From: Sphingomonadales bacterium UBA2683
GTDB lineage: Bacteria; Pseudomonadota; Alphaproteobacteria; Sphingomonadales; Sphingomonadaceae
DNA: 64,000 nt
Direction of reading: 5' to 3'
Assembly (NCBI GenBank): GCA_002354635.1
Contig: DELZ01000004.1
Span: forward strand, 308,256-372,255
The notes beneath the pieces are model-generated. The model was not told the DNA's origin, did no database searches, and saw only the letters and a list, made by a program, of their open reading frames with translations. Below, piece by piece: positions 8,814 to 16,385 of this stretch (the first letter of the stretch is position 1; the number at the start of each line of letters is the position of its first letter). The position numbers were made by a program, and so were the translations under genes.

Positions 8814-9845
8814 TTACAGTTCCGGCCCGCCCTCCGTCACCGTCCATGTTTGCCCCTTGTTCAGCAGACCCTGCAGATCAGGCTCCTTGCCAACCGCTGC
8901 TGCGGCATTCTGCGCGACGACAGCCGCTTCAAAGGTCGGCCGCGGATCGTCATAGAGCACGCCAAGTGCCATCGGGAATTCGCCGAACTGCATCTCGACC
9001 AGCATGTGCGCGACCGAGCGGTTGGTCACATCATGGACAATCACCCGGGCCGCTTCCCAGTCGCCATCGACCACATCGACCACTTCCAGCTGCAACGTAT
9101 TGCGGTTGAGCGTGATGCCCTTCTCGCCCTTCGCGAACAGCATCGGTTCGCCATCGACCAGATGCAACTGCGTGTCAGCCGCCGTCTTCTTCGCCGCAAA
9201 TTCCTCGAACACATCCTTGTTGTAGACGATGCAGTTCTGGAAAATCTCGATGAACGATGTGCCCTTGTGCGCATGCGCGGCCTTGAGCACGTCGGGTAGA
9301 CCCTTGTGGATATCGATCCCGCGCGCAACAAAGCGCGCACCAGCGCCCAAGGCAAAAGCACAGGGAGATGCTGGCCGGTCAACCGAACCATAAGGCGTTG
9401 ACGGGCTTTGCGTGCCCTGCCGGCTGGTCGGCGAATATTGCCCCTTGGTCAGCCCGTAAATCTCGTTGTTGAACAGCATCAGCTGGCAATCGAGATTGCG
9501 GCGCAGCAGGTGCATCGTGTGGTTGCCGCCGATCGACAGCGCATCGCCGTCTCCGGTGATGATCCACACGTCCAGTTCCGGATTGGCCAGCTTCACGCCG
9601 GTCGCGATCGCCGGCGCACGGCCGTGAATGGTATGGAAACCGTAGGTCTCCATATAATAGGGGAAGCGCGACGAGCAGCCGATACCGCTGATGAACACGG
9701 TGTTCGACGGATCTGCACCGAGATCGGGCATGGTCCGCTGCACGGCCTTGAGGATCGCATAGTCGCCGCAACCCGGGCACCAGCGCACTTCCTGATCGGT
9801 TTCCCAATCTTTCAGCGTCGTCGTGATTTTGGTCATCTCGTTCAT
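8814..9845 (-). CDS. korB: 2-oxoacid:ferredoxin oxidoreductase, beta subunit
   Basis: TPP-binding subunit of a 2-oxoglutarate (or related 2-oxoacid) ferredoxin oxidoreductase, giving acyl-CoA, CO2 and reduced ferredoxin. Family marks: VRWCPGCGDYAIL near 20-32, GIGCSSRFPYY, HTIHGRAPAIATG, TPP motif GDGDALSIGGNH, and YGLTKGQYSPTS. Its ATG overlaps the korA stop by four bases (ATGA at 9842-9845), so the two subunits are coupled. No ferredoxin gene is adjacent. The substrate is inferred from the KorB-like sequence, not proven. Confidence 0.93.
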   Translation of the reverse strand: MNEMTKITTTLKDWETDQEVRWCPGCGDYAILKAVQRTMPDLGADPSNTVFISGIGCSSRFPYYMETYGFHTIHGRAPAIATGVKLANPELDVWIITGDGDALSIGGNHTMHLLRRNLDCQLMLFNNEIYGLTKGQYSPTSRQGTQSPSTPYGSVDRPASPCAFALGAGARFVARGIDIHKGLPDVLKAAHAHKGTSFIEIFQNCIVYNKDVFEEFAAKKTAADTQLHLVDGEPMLFAKGEKGITLNRNTLQLEVVDVVDGDWEAARVIVHDVTNRSVAHMLVEMQFGEFPMALGVLYDDPRPTFEAAVVAQNAAAAVGKEPDLQGLLNKGQTWTVTEGGPEL

Positions 9846-11731
9846 GACAGATTCTCCTCGATCGCCGCCACAATCTCGGCGATGGTAAAGGGCTGGCCGG
9901 AAACCTTGTTCACCGGCTTGGCATCGACCAGATACTGGTCGCGCAAGATCGTCTTCAACTGCCCGGTGTTCATTTCCGGCACGATGATCCGGTCAAAACT
10001 CTTGAGCAATTCGCCCAGGTTTTTCGGCAGTGGCCAGATATTGCGGATATGGACATGCGCGACATCCTTGCCTGCCTTGCCGGCACGCGCCACCGCCTGG
10101 TGAATCGGCCCGAAGGTCGATCCCCAGCCGACGACGCCAAGCTTGGCGCCGGCATTGCCGAACGCGATATCCTGATCGGGCAGGCTGTCGGCCACGCCCA
10201 GCACCTTGTCACGCCGGATTTCGGTCATTGTCTGGTGGTTCGCCGGACCATATTCGATATGACCGGTGTCGACGCCTTTTTCGATGCCGCCAATCCGGTG
10301 CATCAGCCTCGGCGTTCCGGGCTTAATCCAGGGACGCTTCAGCTTGTCATCCCGGCTATAGGGCAACAGCTGGCCCTCGGGCTTCTCGGTCATGAAGCTG
10401 ACCGGGAACCGCTCGAGCGTATCAACATCCGGAATTTTCCAGGGCTCGGCCGCATTGGCAATATAGCCGTCGGTCAGCAGCATCACCGGCGTCATATATT
10501 GCACAGCAATGCGCACCGCTTCGATCGCGCAATAGAAGGCGTCTTCGGGTGAACGCGCAGCAATCACCGGCATCGGTGCATCACCGTTACGGCCATAGAC
10601 CGCCTGATAGAGATCGGATTGTTCGGTCTTGGTCGGCAGGCCGGTCGACGGACCGCCACGCTGCGAATTGACAATGACCAGCGGCAATTCGGTCATGATC
10701 GCCAGACCCATCGCCTCGCCTTTCAGCGCGATACCGGGACCGGAAGAGGAGGTGATACCCAGACTGCCGGCATAGCTTGCCCCGATGGCAGCGGTAATCG
10801 CGGCAATTTCATCCTCGGCCTGAAACGTGGTCACGCCGAATTCCTTCAGCCGCGACAAATGGTGCAGGATGGCCGAAGCGGGGGTGATCGGATAGCCGCC
10901 AAAAAACATCGGCAATCCGGCCAGACGCGCGCCCGCTACCAGCCCGAGAGAGATCGATTCGGCACCGGTTACCGTCCGATAGGTACCGGCTTCGGCGGGT
11001 GCTGCCGCAACTTTGTGATGCTGCAAATGGCCGCCGCCCAGACCATCACCGGAAATTTCCGCGGTTTCACCGTAGGCATGCCCGGCGTTGAGCGCGGCAA
11101 TATTGGCCTCGGCAATATCCGGCATCTTGGCGAATTTGCTGTTCAGCCACTGCACGATCGGTTCACGGTCGCGCTCGAACATCCACAGCGCCAGACCCAG
11201 CGTCCACATATTCTTGCAGCGCAGCGCTTCCTTGTTACCGAGTCCGAAAGGCTTCACCGCATCGAGCGTCAGCTGCGAAATATTGAGTTTCAGCAATTGC
11301 CATTTGGCGAGCGACCCGTCTTCCAGCGGATTGCTGTCATAATGCGCCTTGTCGAGATTGCGCTTGCCGAATTCACCTTCGTCCGCGATCACCAGACCAC
11401 CGGGCCGCACCGCCTGGACATTGGTCTTGAGCGCCGCCGGATTCATCGCAATCAGTACATCCGGTTCATCCCCGGCGGTTTCAATCGCACGCGAACCAAA
11501 ATTGATCTGAAAGGCGGACACACCGAACAGCGTCCCCTGAGGCGCCCGTATTTCTGCCGGGAAATCCGGGAAAGTGGCAAGGTCATTGCCCGCCAGCGCC
11601 GTCGACAGCGTGAACTGCCCTCCGGTCAGCTGCATCCCGTCGCCGCTGTCGCCTGCAAAACGGACAACCACATTTTCGGCGCCGTCGGGATTGGGGTTAT
11701 TCGGTTCTTCCTGCTTCAACGCGGTGGCCAT
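9842..11731 (-). CDS. korA: 2-oxoacid:ferredoxin oxidoreductase, alpha subunit (fused gamma-alpha)
   Basis: Partner of korB. The N-terminal part (about 15-200) is the gamma-type domain (VVRFAGDSGDGMQLTG, EIRAPQGTLFGVSAFQI). After a linker of about 40 residues comes the pyrimidine-binding alpha domain with FFGGYPITPASAILHHL, EDEIAAITAAIGASYAG and TSSSGPG. The C-terminal transketolase-like domain ends near IAEIVAAIEENL. Start is placed at the ATG at 11729-11731 (MATALKQEEP); the frame is open 11 codons further to a TTG, which has no better ribosome site. Length is 629 residues. The gene is divergent from the esterase gene, with about 180 bases between the starts in which I see no clear operator. 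Confidence 0.93.
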   Translation of the reverse strand: MATALKQEEPNNPNPDGAENVVVRFAGDSGDGMQLTGGQFTLSTALAGNDLATFPDFPAEIRAPQGTLFGVSAFQINFGSRAIETAGDEPDVLIAMNPAALKTNVQAVRPGGLVIADEGEFGKRNLDKAHYDSNPLEDGSLAKWQLLKLNISQLTLDAVKPFGLGNKEALRCKNMWTLGLALWMFERDREPIVQWLNSKFAKMPDIAEANIAALNAGHAYGETAEISGDGLGGGHLQHHKVAAAPAEAGTYRTVTGAESISLGLVAGARLAGLPMFFGGYPITPASAILHHLSRLKEFGVTTFQAEDEIAAITAAIGASYAGSLGITSSSGPGIALKGEAMGLAIMTELPLVIVNSQRGGPSTGLPTKTEQSDLYQAVYGRNGDAPMPVIAARSPEDAFYCAIEAVRIAVQYMTPVMLLTDGYIANAAEPWKIPDVDTLERFPVSFMTEKPEGQLLPYSRDDKLKRPWIKPGTPRLMHRIGGIEKGVDTGHIEYGPANHQTMTEIRRDKVLGVADSLPDQDIAFGNAGAKLGVVGWGSTFGPIHQAVARAGKAGKDVAHVHIRNIWPLPKNLGELLKSFDRIIVPEMNTGQLKTILRDQYLVDAKPVNKVSGQPFTIAEIVAAIEENLS

Positions 11732-11912
11732 GATTAAATTTCCGTGCCTTATGTTATTGTGCAAGCCGCTCTAGAGCACCAATGCAAGGCGCTTCAAACC
11801 ACAAAAACTAATAGGGATAAAGCATTTGTTTGGGCGCCCCCTCCCGATTAGCCCTTGCCTAGTGAACCTAGCCTGATCTAATCGGCCGGTTAATCACGGT
11901 TGGAGAAGAGAG

Positions 11913-12863
11913 ATGACTGACGCATACGTCCGCCCCGATGTACAAATGATTTTAACGATGATGGCGCAGTCGGACCAGCCGCTGATGTCGGAAGTCGAAC
12001 CCACAGCGGCCCGCGAAATGTATAATATGATGGCTGCCATGCTGGAGGCAGATGCGGTCGATCTTGCGCGGATAGAGGATATGTCTTGCCCCGGACCGGC
12101 GGGTGACATCGCCCTCCGCCTGTATGACAGTCAGGCGCAACGGAGCGAGGCAACACCGGTCATCATCTTCTATCACGGCGGCGGCTTCGTGATCGGGGAC
12201 CTTGAATCACACCACAGTTTCTGCACCTATATCTCGCGCGAAATGGACCTTCCGGTCATTGCCGTCGATTACCGGCTGGCACCGGAAGCGCCCTTCCCCG
12301 CCGCGCCACAGGACAGTCTGGCCGCGACGCGCTGGGTGGCAGACAATCAGAAACAGCTTAAGCTCGAGATCAGCGGCCTGATCCCTTGCGGCGACAGTGC
12401 GGGCGGCAATCTCGCCTTGGTGGTCGGGCAGGCTCTGGCCACCAAACCTGCCTCTGTTCCCGTAATTGCGCAATTCCCCATCTATCCCGCGACCCGTATG
12501 GATGCGGAAGGTGGATCGATGGATGAGTTTGCCGAAGGATTCCTGCTGACCAAGGAAAGCATGGATTATTTTAATGCTCACTATGCGCCGACGGGAGAAG
12601 ACATCATGGTATCGCCCTATCTTGGCGATCTTTCCCAGTCTCCGCCCACAGTGCTGGTAACCGCCGGCCTTGATCCGCTACGCGACCAGGGCCGCGGATA
12701 TGCCGCTGATCTGGTCCGGCATGGCGTGAACACTTATTATCTGGAAATGCCCGGAAACGTGCATGGCTTCATTAATATCCGCAAAGCCGTGCCGTCGGCG
12801 GCGCAGGACGTGGACAAGATGATTGCCGCCTGGAAAACCCTGATCGCTTCGCTAAATTCATGA
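11913..12863 (+). CDS. Alpha/beta hydrolase, hormone-sensitive-lipase-type esterase
   Basis: Carboxylesterase of the HSL (family IV) group, 316 residues, cytoplasmic. Oxyanion motif HGGG at 88-91, nucleophile Ser162 in GDSAGG (160-165), the acid in TAGLDPLRDQG and the histidine in MPGNVHGF complete the triad. Start ATG is preceded by GAGAAGAG. The rppH frame begins almost at once downstream (its open frame starts at the esterase stop), so the two genes may be cotranscribed. Natural substrate unknown; the family acts on short to medium acyl esters. Confidence 0.93.
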   Translation: MTDAYVRPDVQMILTMMAQSDQPLMSEVEPTAAREMYNMMAAMLEADAVDLARIEDMSCPGPAGDIALRLYDSQAQRSEATPVIIFYHGGGFVIGDLESHHSFCTYISREMDLPVIAVDYRLAPEAPFPAAPQDSLAATRWVADNQKQLKLEISGLIPCGDSAGGNLALVVGQALATKPASVPVIAQFPIYPATRMDAEGGSMDEFAEGFLLTKESMDYFNAHYAPTGEDIMVSPYLGDLSQSPPTVLVTAGLDPLRDQGRGYAADLVRHGVNTYYLEMPGNVHGFINIRKAVPSAAQDVDKMIAAWKTLIASLNS

Positions 12864-12944
12864 GTTGGCCAAACACGGAAACTGCCAGAAAGGCTCTGCA
12901 AGATCGATTATAGTTCACTCCCCTACCGCCCCTGTGCCGGTATC

Positions 12945-13388
12945 ATGCTCGCCAACCGGGAAGGCCTGGTGTTCGTCGGCCAAAGGCTGGATGCGGCCGA
13001 GAGTCTTTATCCCGACGCCTGGCAAATGCCTCAGGGCGGGATCGATCAGGACGAGGACGCGGAGGCAGCGGCTTTGCGCGAACTTTGGGAAGAGACCGGC
13101 ATCGTTACCGATCATGTAAAAATCATAGGCCGGACCAAAGAAGAATATTTCTACGATCTTCCGGACGAATTGCTCGGCAAGATATGGAAGGGGAAATATC
13201 GCGGTCAGCGACAAAGCTGGTTTCTGATGCGTTTTACCGGCGAGGATCATGATATCGACATCCAGACCGATCATCCCGAATTCACCAATTGGAAATGGAC
13301 CGAACCTACTGGTTTGCCTGATATTATCGTACCGTTCAAACGAGACTTGTACCGCGCAGTTCTGAAAGAGTTCCTGCCGCTGATTTAG
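12945..13388 (+). CDS. rppH: RNA pyrophosphohydrolase (Nudix), true start upstream and unusual
   Basis: Removes pyrophosphate from the 5' end of transcripts, starting RNase E-dependent decay. The Nudix box runs from G31 to I53 (GGIDQDEDAEAAALRELWEE then TGI). WQMPQGG and the downstream EEYFYDLP...YRGQRQSWFL fit RppH/YgdP. The listed ATG at 12945 is the first standard start in frame, but the conserved N-terminus IDYSSLPYRPCAGIM is encoded upstream from about 12903 in the same frame. No ATG, GTG or TTG occurs between the esterase stop (12863) and 12945. A possible ribosome site (AGAAAGG) sits 9 bases before an ATC at 12903. The start is unresolved. Confidence 0.88.
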   Translation: MLANREGLVFVGQRLDAAESLYPDAWQMPQGGIDQDEDAEAAALRELWEETGIVTDHVKIIGRTKEEYFYDLPDELLGKIWKGKYRGQRQSWFLMRFTGEDHDIDIQTDHPEFTNWKWTEPTGLPDIIVPFKRDLYRAVLKEFLPLI

Positions 13389-13410
13389 TTACCATCAATA
13401 GAGATTTTTT

Positions 13411-14361
13411 ATGTCCCGAATAGCATTGACGACCGCAATTCTCGGTGCGGCGAGCCTGTCAACGCCGGCAGCCGCCGCCCTGCCGGATCCGGTCAAAGCG
13501 ATGATCGACACCGCTGTTGCTTCTGGCGACAAACAGGATGTGCTCGCCATTGTTAAAATTGCAAAGGCCACCAACCCGGATGATGTCGCCGAGATTGATT
13601 TGATGCTTGCGGATTTTAACGCCAGGCAGGCCAAGATGGCGGAGGCAGCGCTACGCGAAAAGCAAGAAGCCGGTTTCTTCGAAAACTGGTCGGGGCAAGG
13701 CGAACTGGGCGGCTTTCGTTCAACAGGAAATACCAAGAATCTGGGTCTGTCGGGCGGGATCAAACTGGTAAAAGATGCAGTGAAATGGCGGCTGAACTTT
13801 CAGGCTCGCGCCGACTATGAACGCAACAGGGGCAAGACCACGCGCGATCAGCTGAGCGCGACCATCGAGCCGAACTACAAATTCAACAACAAGCTCTATG
13901 CCTATGGGCTCGCGCAGTTCGAACGCGACCGCCTCCAGGGGTTTTCCGCCCGCTATACCATTTCAGGGGGGTTGGGATATGAACTGGTCAAAACCGAAGA
14001 CGTAAGGCTCGCGGTCAAGGCCGGACCGGCGATCCGGATTACGCAGTTCGCGGGAGGTAATTCCGAAAGCAGCCTGGCTGGCTTGATCGGACTCGATTTT
14101 GACTGGAAGATTTCCGACCATCTCAAATTTTCACAGGATGCCGGAGGAACCTGGGCCAGCGATGCGCAAGGATTCACCTCGGCGGTCGCCGTCATCGGCA
14201 GCGACAATACCACATTCAAAGCGACATCTGCGCTCGATGCCAAATTGATACGCAGCCTTTCGGCGCGCCTTTCCTATACGGTCGAACATGAAACAAACCC
14301 GCCCGTCGGCCGGTTCAAGACCGACACACTCAGCCGCGCGTCACTGGTGTACGATTTTTAA
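13411..14361 (+). CDS. DUF481 (YdiY-type) outer membrane beta-barrel protein
   Basis: 316 residues with a signal peptide (about 1-23, ending AAAA before LPDP), a helical stretch of about 60 residues, then a DUF481 domain: GQGELGGFRSTGNTKNLGLSGG, repeated amphipathic strands and a terminal aromatic residue (SRASLVYDF), typical of outer membrane barrels. The family includes the salt-induced YdiY; function unknown. It follows rppH after 22 bases and converges with the TPR gene; the 21 bases between contain an AATCC/GGATT inverted repeat without a T tract. Confidence 0.85.
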   Translation: MSRIALTTAILGAASLSTPAAAALPDPVKAMIDTAVASGDKQDVLAIVKIAKATNPDDVAEIDLMLADFNARQAKMAEAALREKQEAGFFENWSGQGELGGFRSTGNTKNLGLSGGIKLVKDAVKWRLNFQARADYERNRGKTTRDQLSATIEPNYKFNNKLYAYGLAQFERDRLQGFSARYTISGGLGYELVKTEDVRLAVKAGPAIRITQFAGGNSESSLAGLIGLDFDWKISDHLKFSQDAGGTWASDAQGFTSAVAVIGSDNTTFKATSALDAKLIRSLSARLSYTVEHETNPPVGRFKTDTLSRASLVYDF

Positions 14362-14382
14362 TCCGCTTTGCAGGCCGGATTA

Positions 14383-14913
14383 TCAGGGCGTTTCGCTCGC
14401 CGGCTCTTCATCACCGATTCTCGGCTTGGGCGTCACCGCTTCAGCAGAAAGAACCGGTTTCTGGTCAGCCAATTTGATCGCCGACGCCAACTGGTCATTT
14501 TGAGGACAGCGCGACCGGCACAGGGTTTCAATCCGCGACAGATTGACTTTCGCCTTCTCCAGCGCCCCACGCTGGATCAGCGCCTCGCCCTGCCCAGCCA
14601 GTGCATCAAGATTATTCGGATCCACAATCAGCGCCTCGCGATACAGACGAATCGCTTTGCCCGGCAGCTGCTGCACCCGGGCGATTTGGGCCAGGGCAAT
14701 GAATGCCGAGCTGTTGCGCGGATCCACGGCCAGCGATGTTTCATATAGGTCAGCGGCAAGTTCAAGTTCGCCACGTTTTTGCGCCGCTTCACCCAGTTGC
14801 AGATATTCCACCGATCGCTGCTTGATCTCGATATCCGCAGACTGGCCGAAACCAGCACTGGAAACAGTGGCAAAAACGAGGGACAGGGCAACAACAGCCG
14901 GTGAAAAACGCAT
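14383..14913 (-). CDS. Exported tetratricopeptide-repeat protein
   Basis: Secreted protein of about 176 residues. Start chosen at the ATG at 14911-14913, which gives a clean signal peptide (MRFSPAVVALSLVFATVSSA) and has TGGAG 6 bases upstream; the longer open frame adds 20 unsupported residues. At least two to three TPR units are visible (LQLGEAAQKRGELELAADLY, NSSAFIALAQIARVQ, NNLDALAGQGEALIQRG). The C-terminus is Pro/Glu-rich. Probably a periplasmic scaffold; partner unknown. Downstream of rsmB in the same direction, 69 bases apart. Confidence 0.8.
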   Translation of the reverse strand: MRFSPAVVALSLVFATVSSAGFGQSADIEIKQRSVEYLQLGEAAQKRGELELAADLYETSLAVDPRNSSAFIALAQIARVQQLPGKAIRLYREALIVDPNNLDALAGQGEALIQRGALEKAKVNLSRIETLCRSRCPQNDQLASAIKLADQKPVLSAEAVTPKPRIGDEEPASETP

Positions 14914-14982
14914 AATCAGCTCCAATAAACTCTCGCCACCATAGCCAGATTCAGCTGCACGCTGGCTTAACATGATTTGCTA

Positions 14983-16161
14983 TCACAATTTTTCGAGACA
15001 GGTAAAATAAAAGCCATCCGTTCCGTCATGATACGGGGAAAGAAGAATGCCTTTACGATATTGACGGCCGATCGGCAAATCAATCGGTATTTCCCGCCAG
15101 CCCGGGTGACTTTCAAGAAATTTTTCGGTCTGCTCGCCACCCTCCGCATCAAGCAGCGAACAAACGGCATAAACGAGACGCCCCCCGGGCTTGACCATCG
15201 CGCTGCCAAGGCCAAACAGCCTTTGCTGCAATTCCGTTGTGTGGTCGAGCCGCTTCGGCGTCATCCGCCAGCGCAGTTCGGGATTGCGCCGCCAGGTGCC
15301 GGTACCGCTGCAAGGGGCATCGATGAGAACCAGATCGCAACGGCCTTTCAAGTGCTGAAGCGCATCCATTTCCTCGCCCGGTGCCAGCAAGACTGTCTCG
15401 ATATTCCGCGCCTGGGCCCTGCGTTTGCGGGGATCTATACGGCTCAGCCGGCCGCGGTCCGTGTCGGCTGCGACAATCTGGCTGTCGGCCGCAAGCATGG
15501 CAGCCAGAGCCAGCGTTTTGCCACCGGCGCCGGCGCAAAGATCAAGGACCAGCTCGGGCTTGCCCGCAGCACCTGCCATAGCGATTGCCTGACTGCCGAG
15601 ATCCTGGATTTCGACCGCCCCTTCACGATAAAGCGTCTTGTCCTCCAGCTGGGTCCCGGTCGGCAATTCATAGCCATGCGGCAACGCCAGGGAGACGGCT
15701 TCGGGCCATGCCGATCTGACTTCCAAATCGGTGGAACGCTGCCCGTTGACCCGGATGTGCAGCGGGGCACGATCAAACAATGCCTGCCGTTCTGGTTCGC
15801 CGATCAGACTGGCAAACTGCTCCGCCAGCCAATTCGGAATTTGCGGGCCGGCGGCAACCGGTTCGTTCTCTGCAATTGCGGCAGGACCGTAGTTGGAACC
15901 GCTAAAAAGCTCGCGCAATTCAGGCTGCTCGGTGATCAGCCCGAGAACAGCTTGCCGGCCGTTTTCCGGTCTTTCGCCCCAGCGCCGTATTGCAGCATAG
16001 ACATGTTCGCGAATGGCGCGACGATCTCCCGAGCCGGCATAACGCCTTTCCTTGAAGAATTTCTTCGCGATATTGTCGGCGGACGCGCCATTGTCCCGCG
16101 CAGCGGCAATGATCCAGTCCAGCATCTCGATCGCCGCCTGCAGTCTTGCCGAAGGTGTCAC
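14983..16161 (-). CDS. rsmB: RsmB/NOP family rRNA (cytosine-C5) methyltransferase
   Basis: SAM-dependent m5C methyltransferase acting on 16S rRNA, as RsmB does at C967. The N-terminal NusB-like RNA-binding region is present (about 1-75), followed by the catalytic domain: SAM motif LDLCAGAGGK (206-215), the PC-motif Cys284 in DAPCSGTG and the catalytic-type Cys334 in YAVCSLLDAEGG. Length 392 residues, somewhat short of the E. coli protein. Its ATG overlaps the stop of the 69-residue ORF (ATGA at 16158-16161), tying it to guaB. Exact target base is inferred from the family. Confidence 0.9.
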   Translation of the reverse strand: MTPSARLQAAIEMLDWIIAAARDNGASADNIAKKFFKERRYAGSGDRRAIREHVYAAIRRWGERPENGRQAVLGLITEQPELRELFSGSNYGPAAIAENEPVAAGPQIPNWLAEQFASLIGEPERQALFDRAPLHIRVNGQRSTDLEVRSAWPEAVSLALPHGYELPTGTQLEDKTLYREGAVEIQDLGSQAIAMAGAAGKPELVLDLCAGAGGKTLALAAMLAADSQIVAADTDRGRLSRIDPRKRRAQARNIETVLLAPGEEMDALQHLKGRCDLVLIDAPCSGTGTWRRNPELRWRMTPKRLDHTTELQQRLFGLGSAMVKPGGRLVYAVCSLLDAEGGEQTEKFLESHPGWREIPIDLPIGRQYRKGILLSPYHDGTDGFYFTCLEKL

Positions 16162-16367
16162 TGGCTCATGCGATCATCGGCATGGACGCAAAAATGCATG
16201 GCACGCGCGACCGCTCCGTGGGCCATAACGGCCTGTGCCTTGCGCTCAACAGCAGCTGATTCACATTCTTCCATGCTGAGATGGACATCCGTCACCCACA
16301 GCGGACGAACTTCCGACTGGCCGGTCGGCCAGACAAACATCAGCAAAATGATCTTGGCTTCGATCAC
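16158..16367 (-). CDS. Small hypothetical protein between guaB and rsmB
   Basis: 69 residues, not recognised. GTG start at 16365-16367 with GGAG about 8 bases upstream; it begins 18 bases after the guaB stop and its own stop overlaps the rsmB ATG, a coupled arrangement that supports it being a real gene. It has a short hydrophobic N-terminus (IILLMFVWP), two cysteines and three histidines. The first 10 residues may not be translated if the ATG at residue 10 is used. No function is proposed. Confidence 0.62.
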   Translation of the reverse strand: MIEAKIILLMFVWPTGQSEVRPLWVTDVHLSMEECESAAVERKAQAVMAHGAVARAMHFCVHADDRMSQ

Positions 16368-16385
16368 GCGATCGCTCCACAGGTG

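Noticed and set aside
7733..9109. 458-codon plus-strand frame across DUF457, the nuclease remnant and korB
   Set aside because: It crosses three features with good motifs on the other strand, and its composition (Arg/Pro/His-rich, low complexity) is not protein-like.
14361..14384. TAATCC / GGATTA inverted repeat as a bidirectional terminator
   Set aside because: The stem is short, starts at the DUF481 stop and has no T run on either strand, so I do not list it as a terminator.
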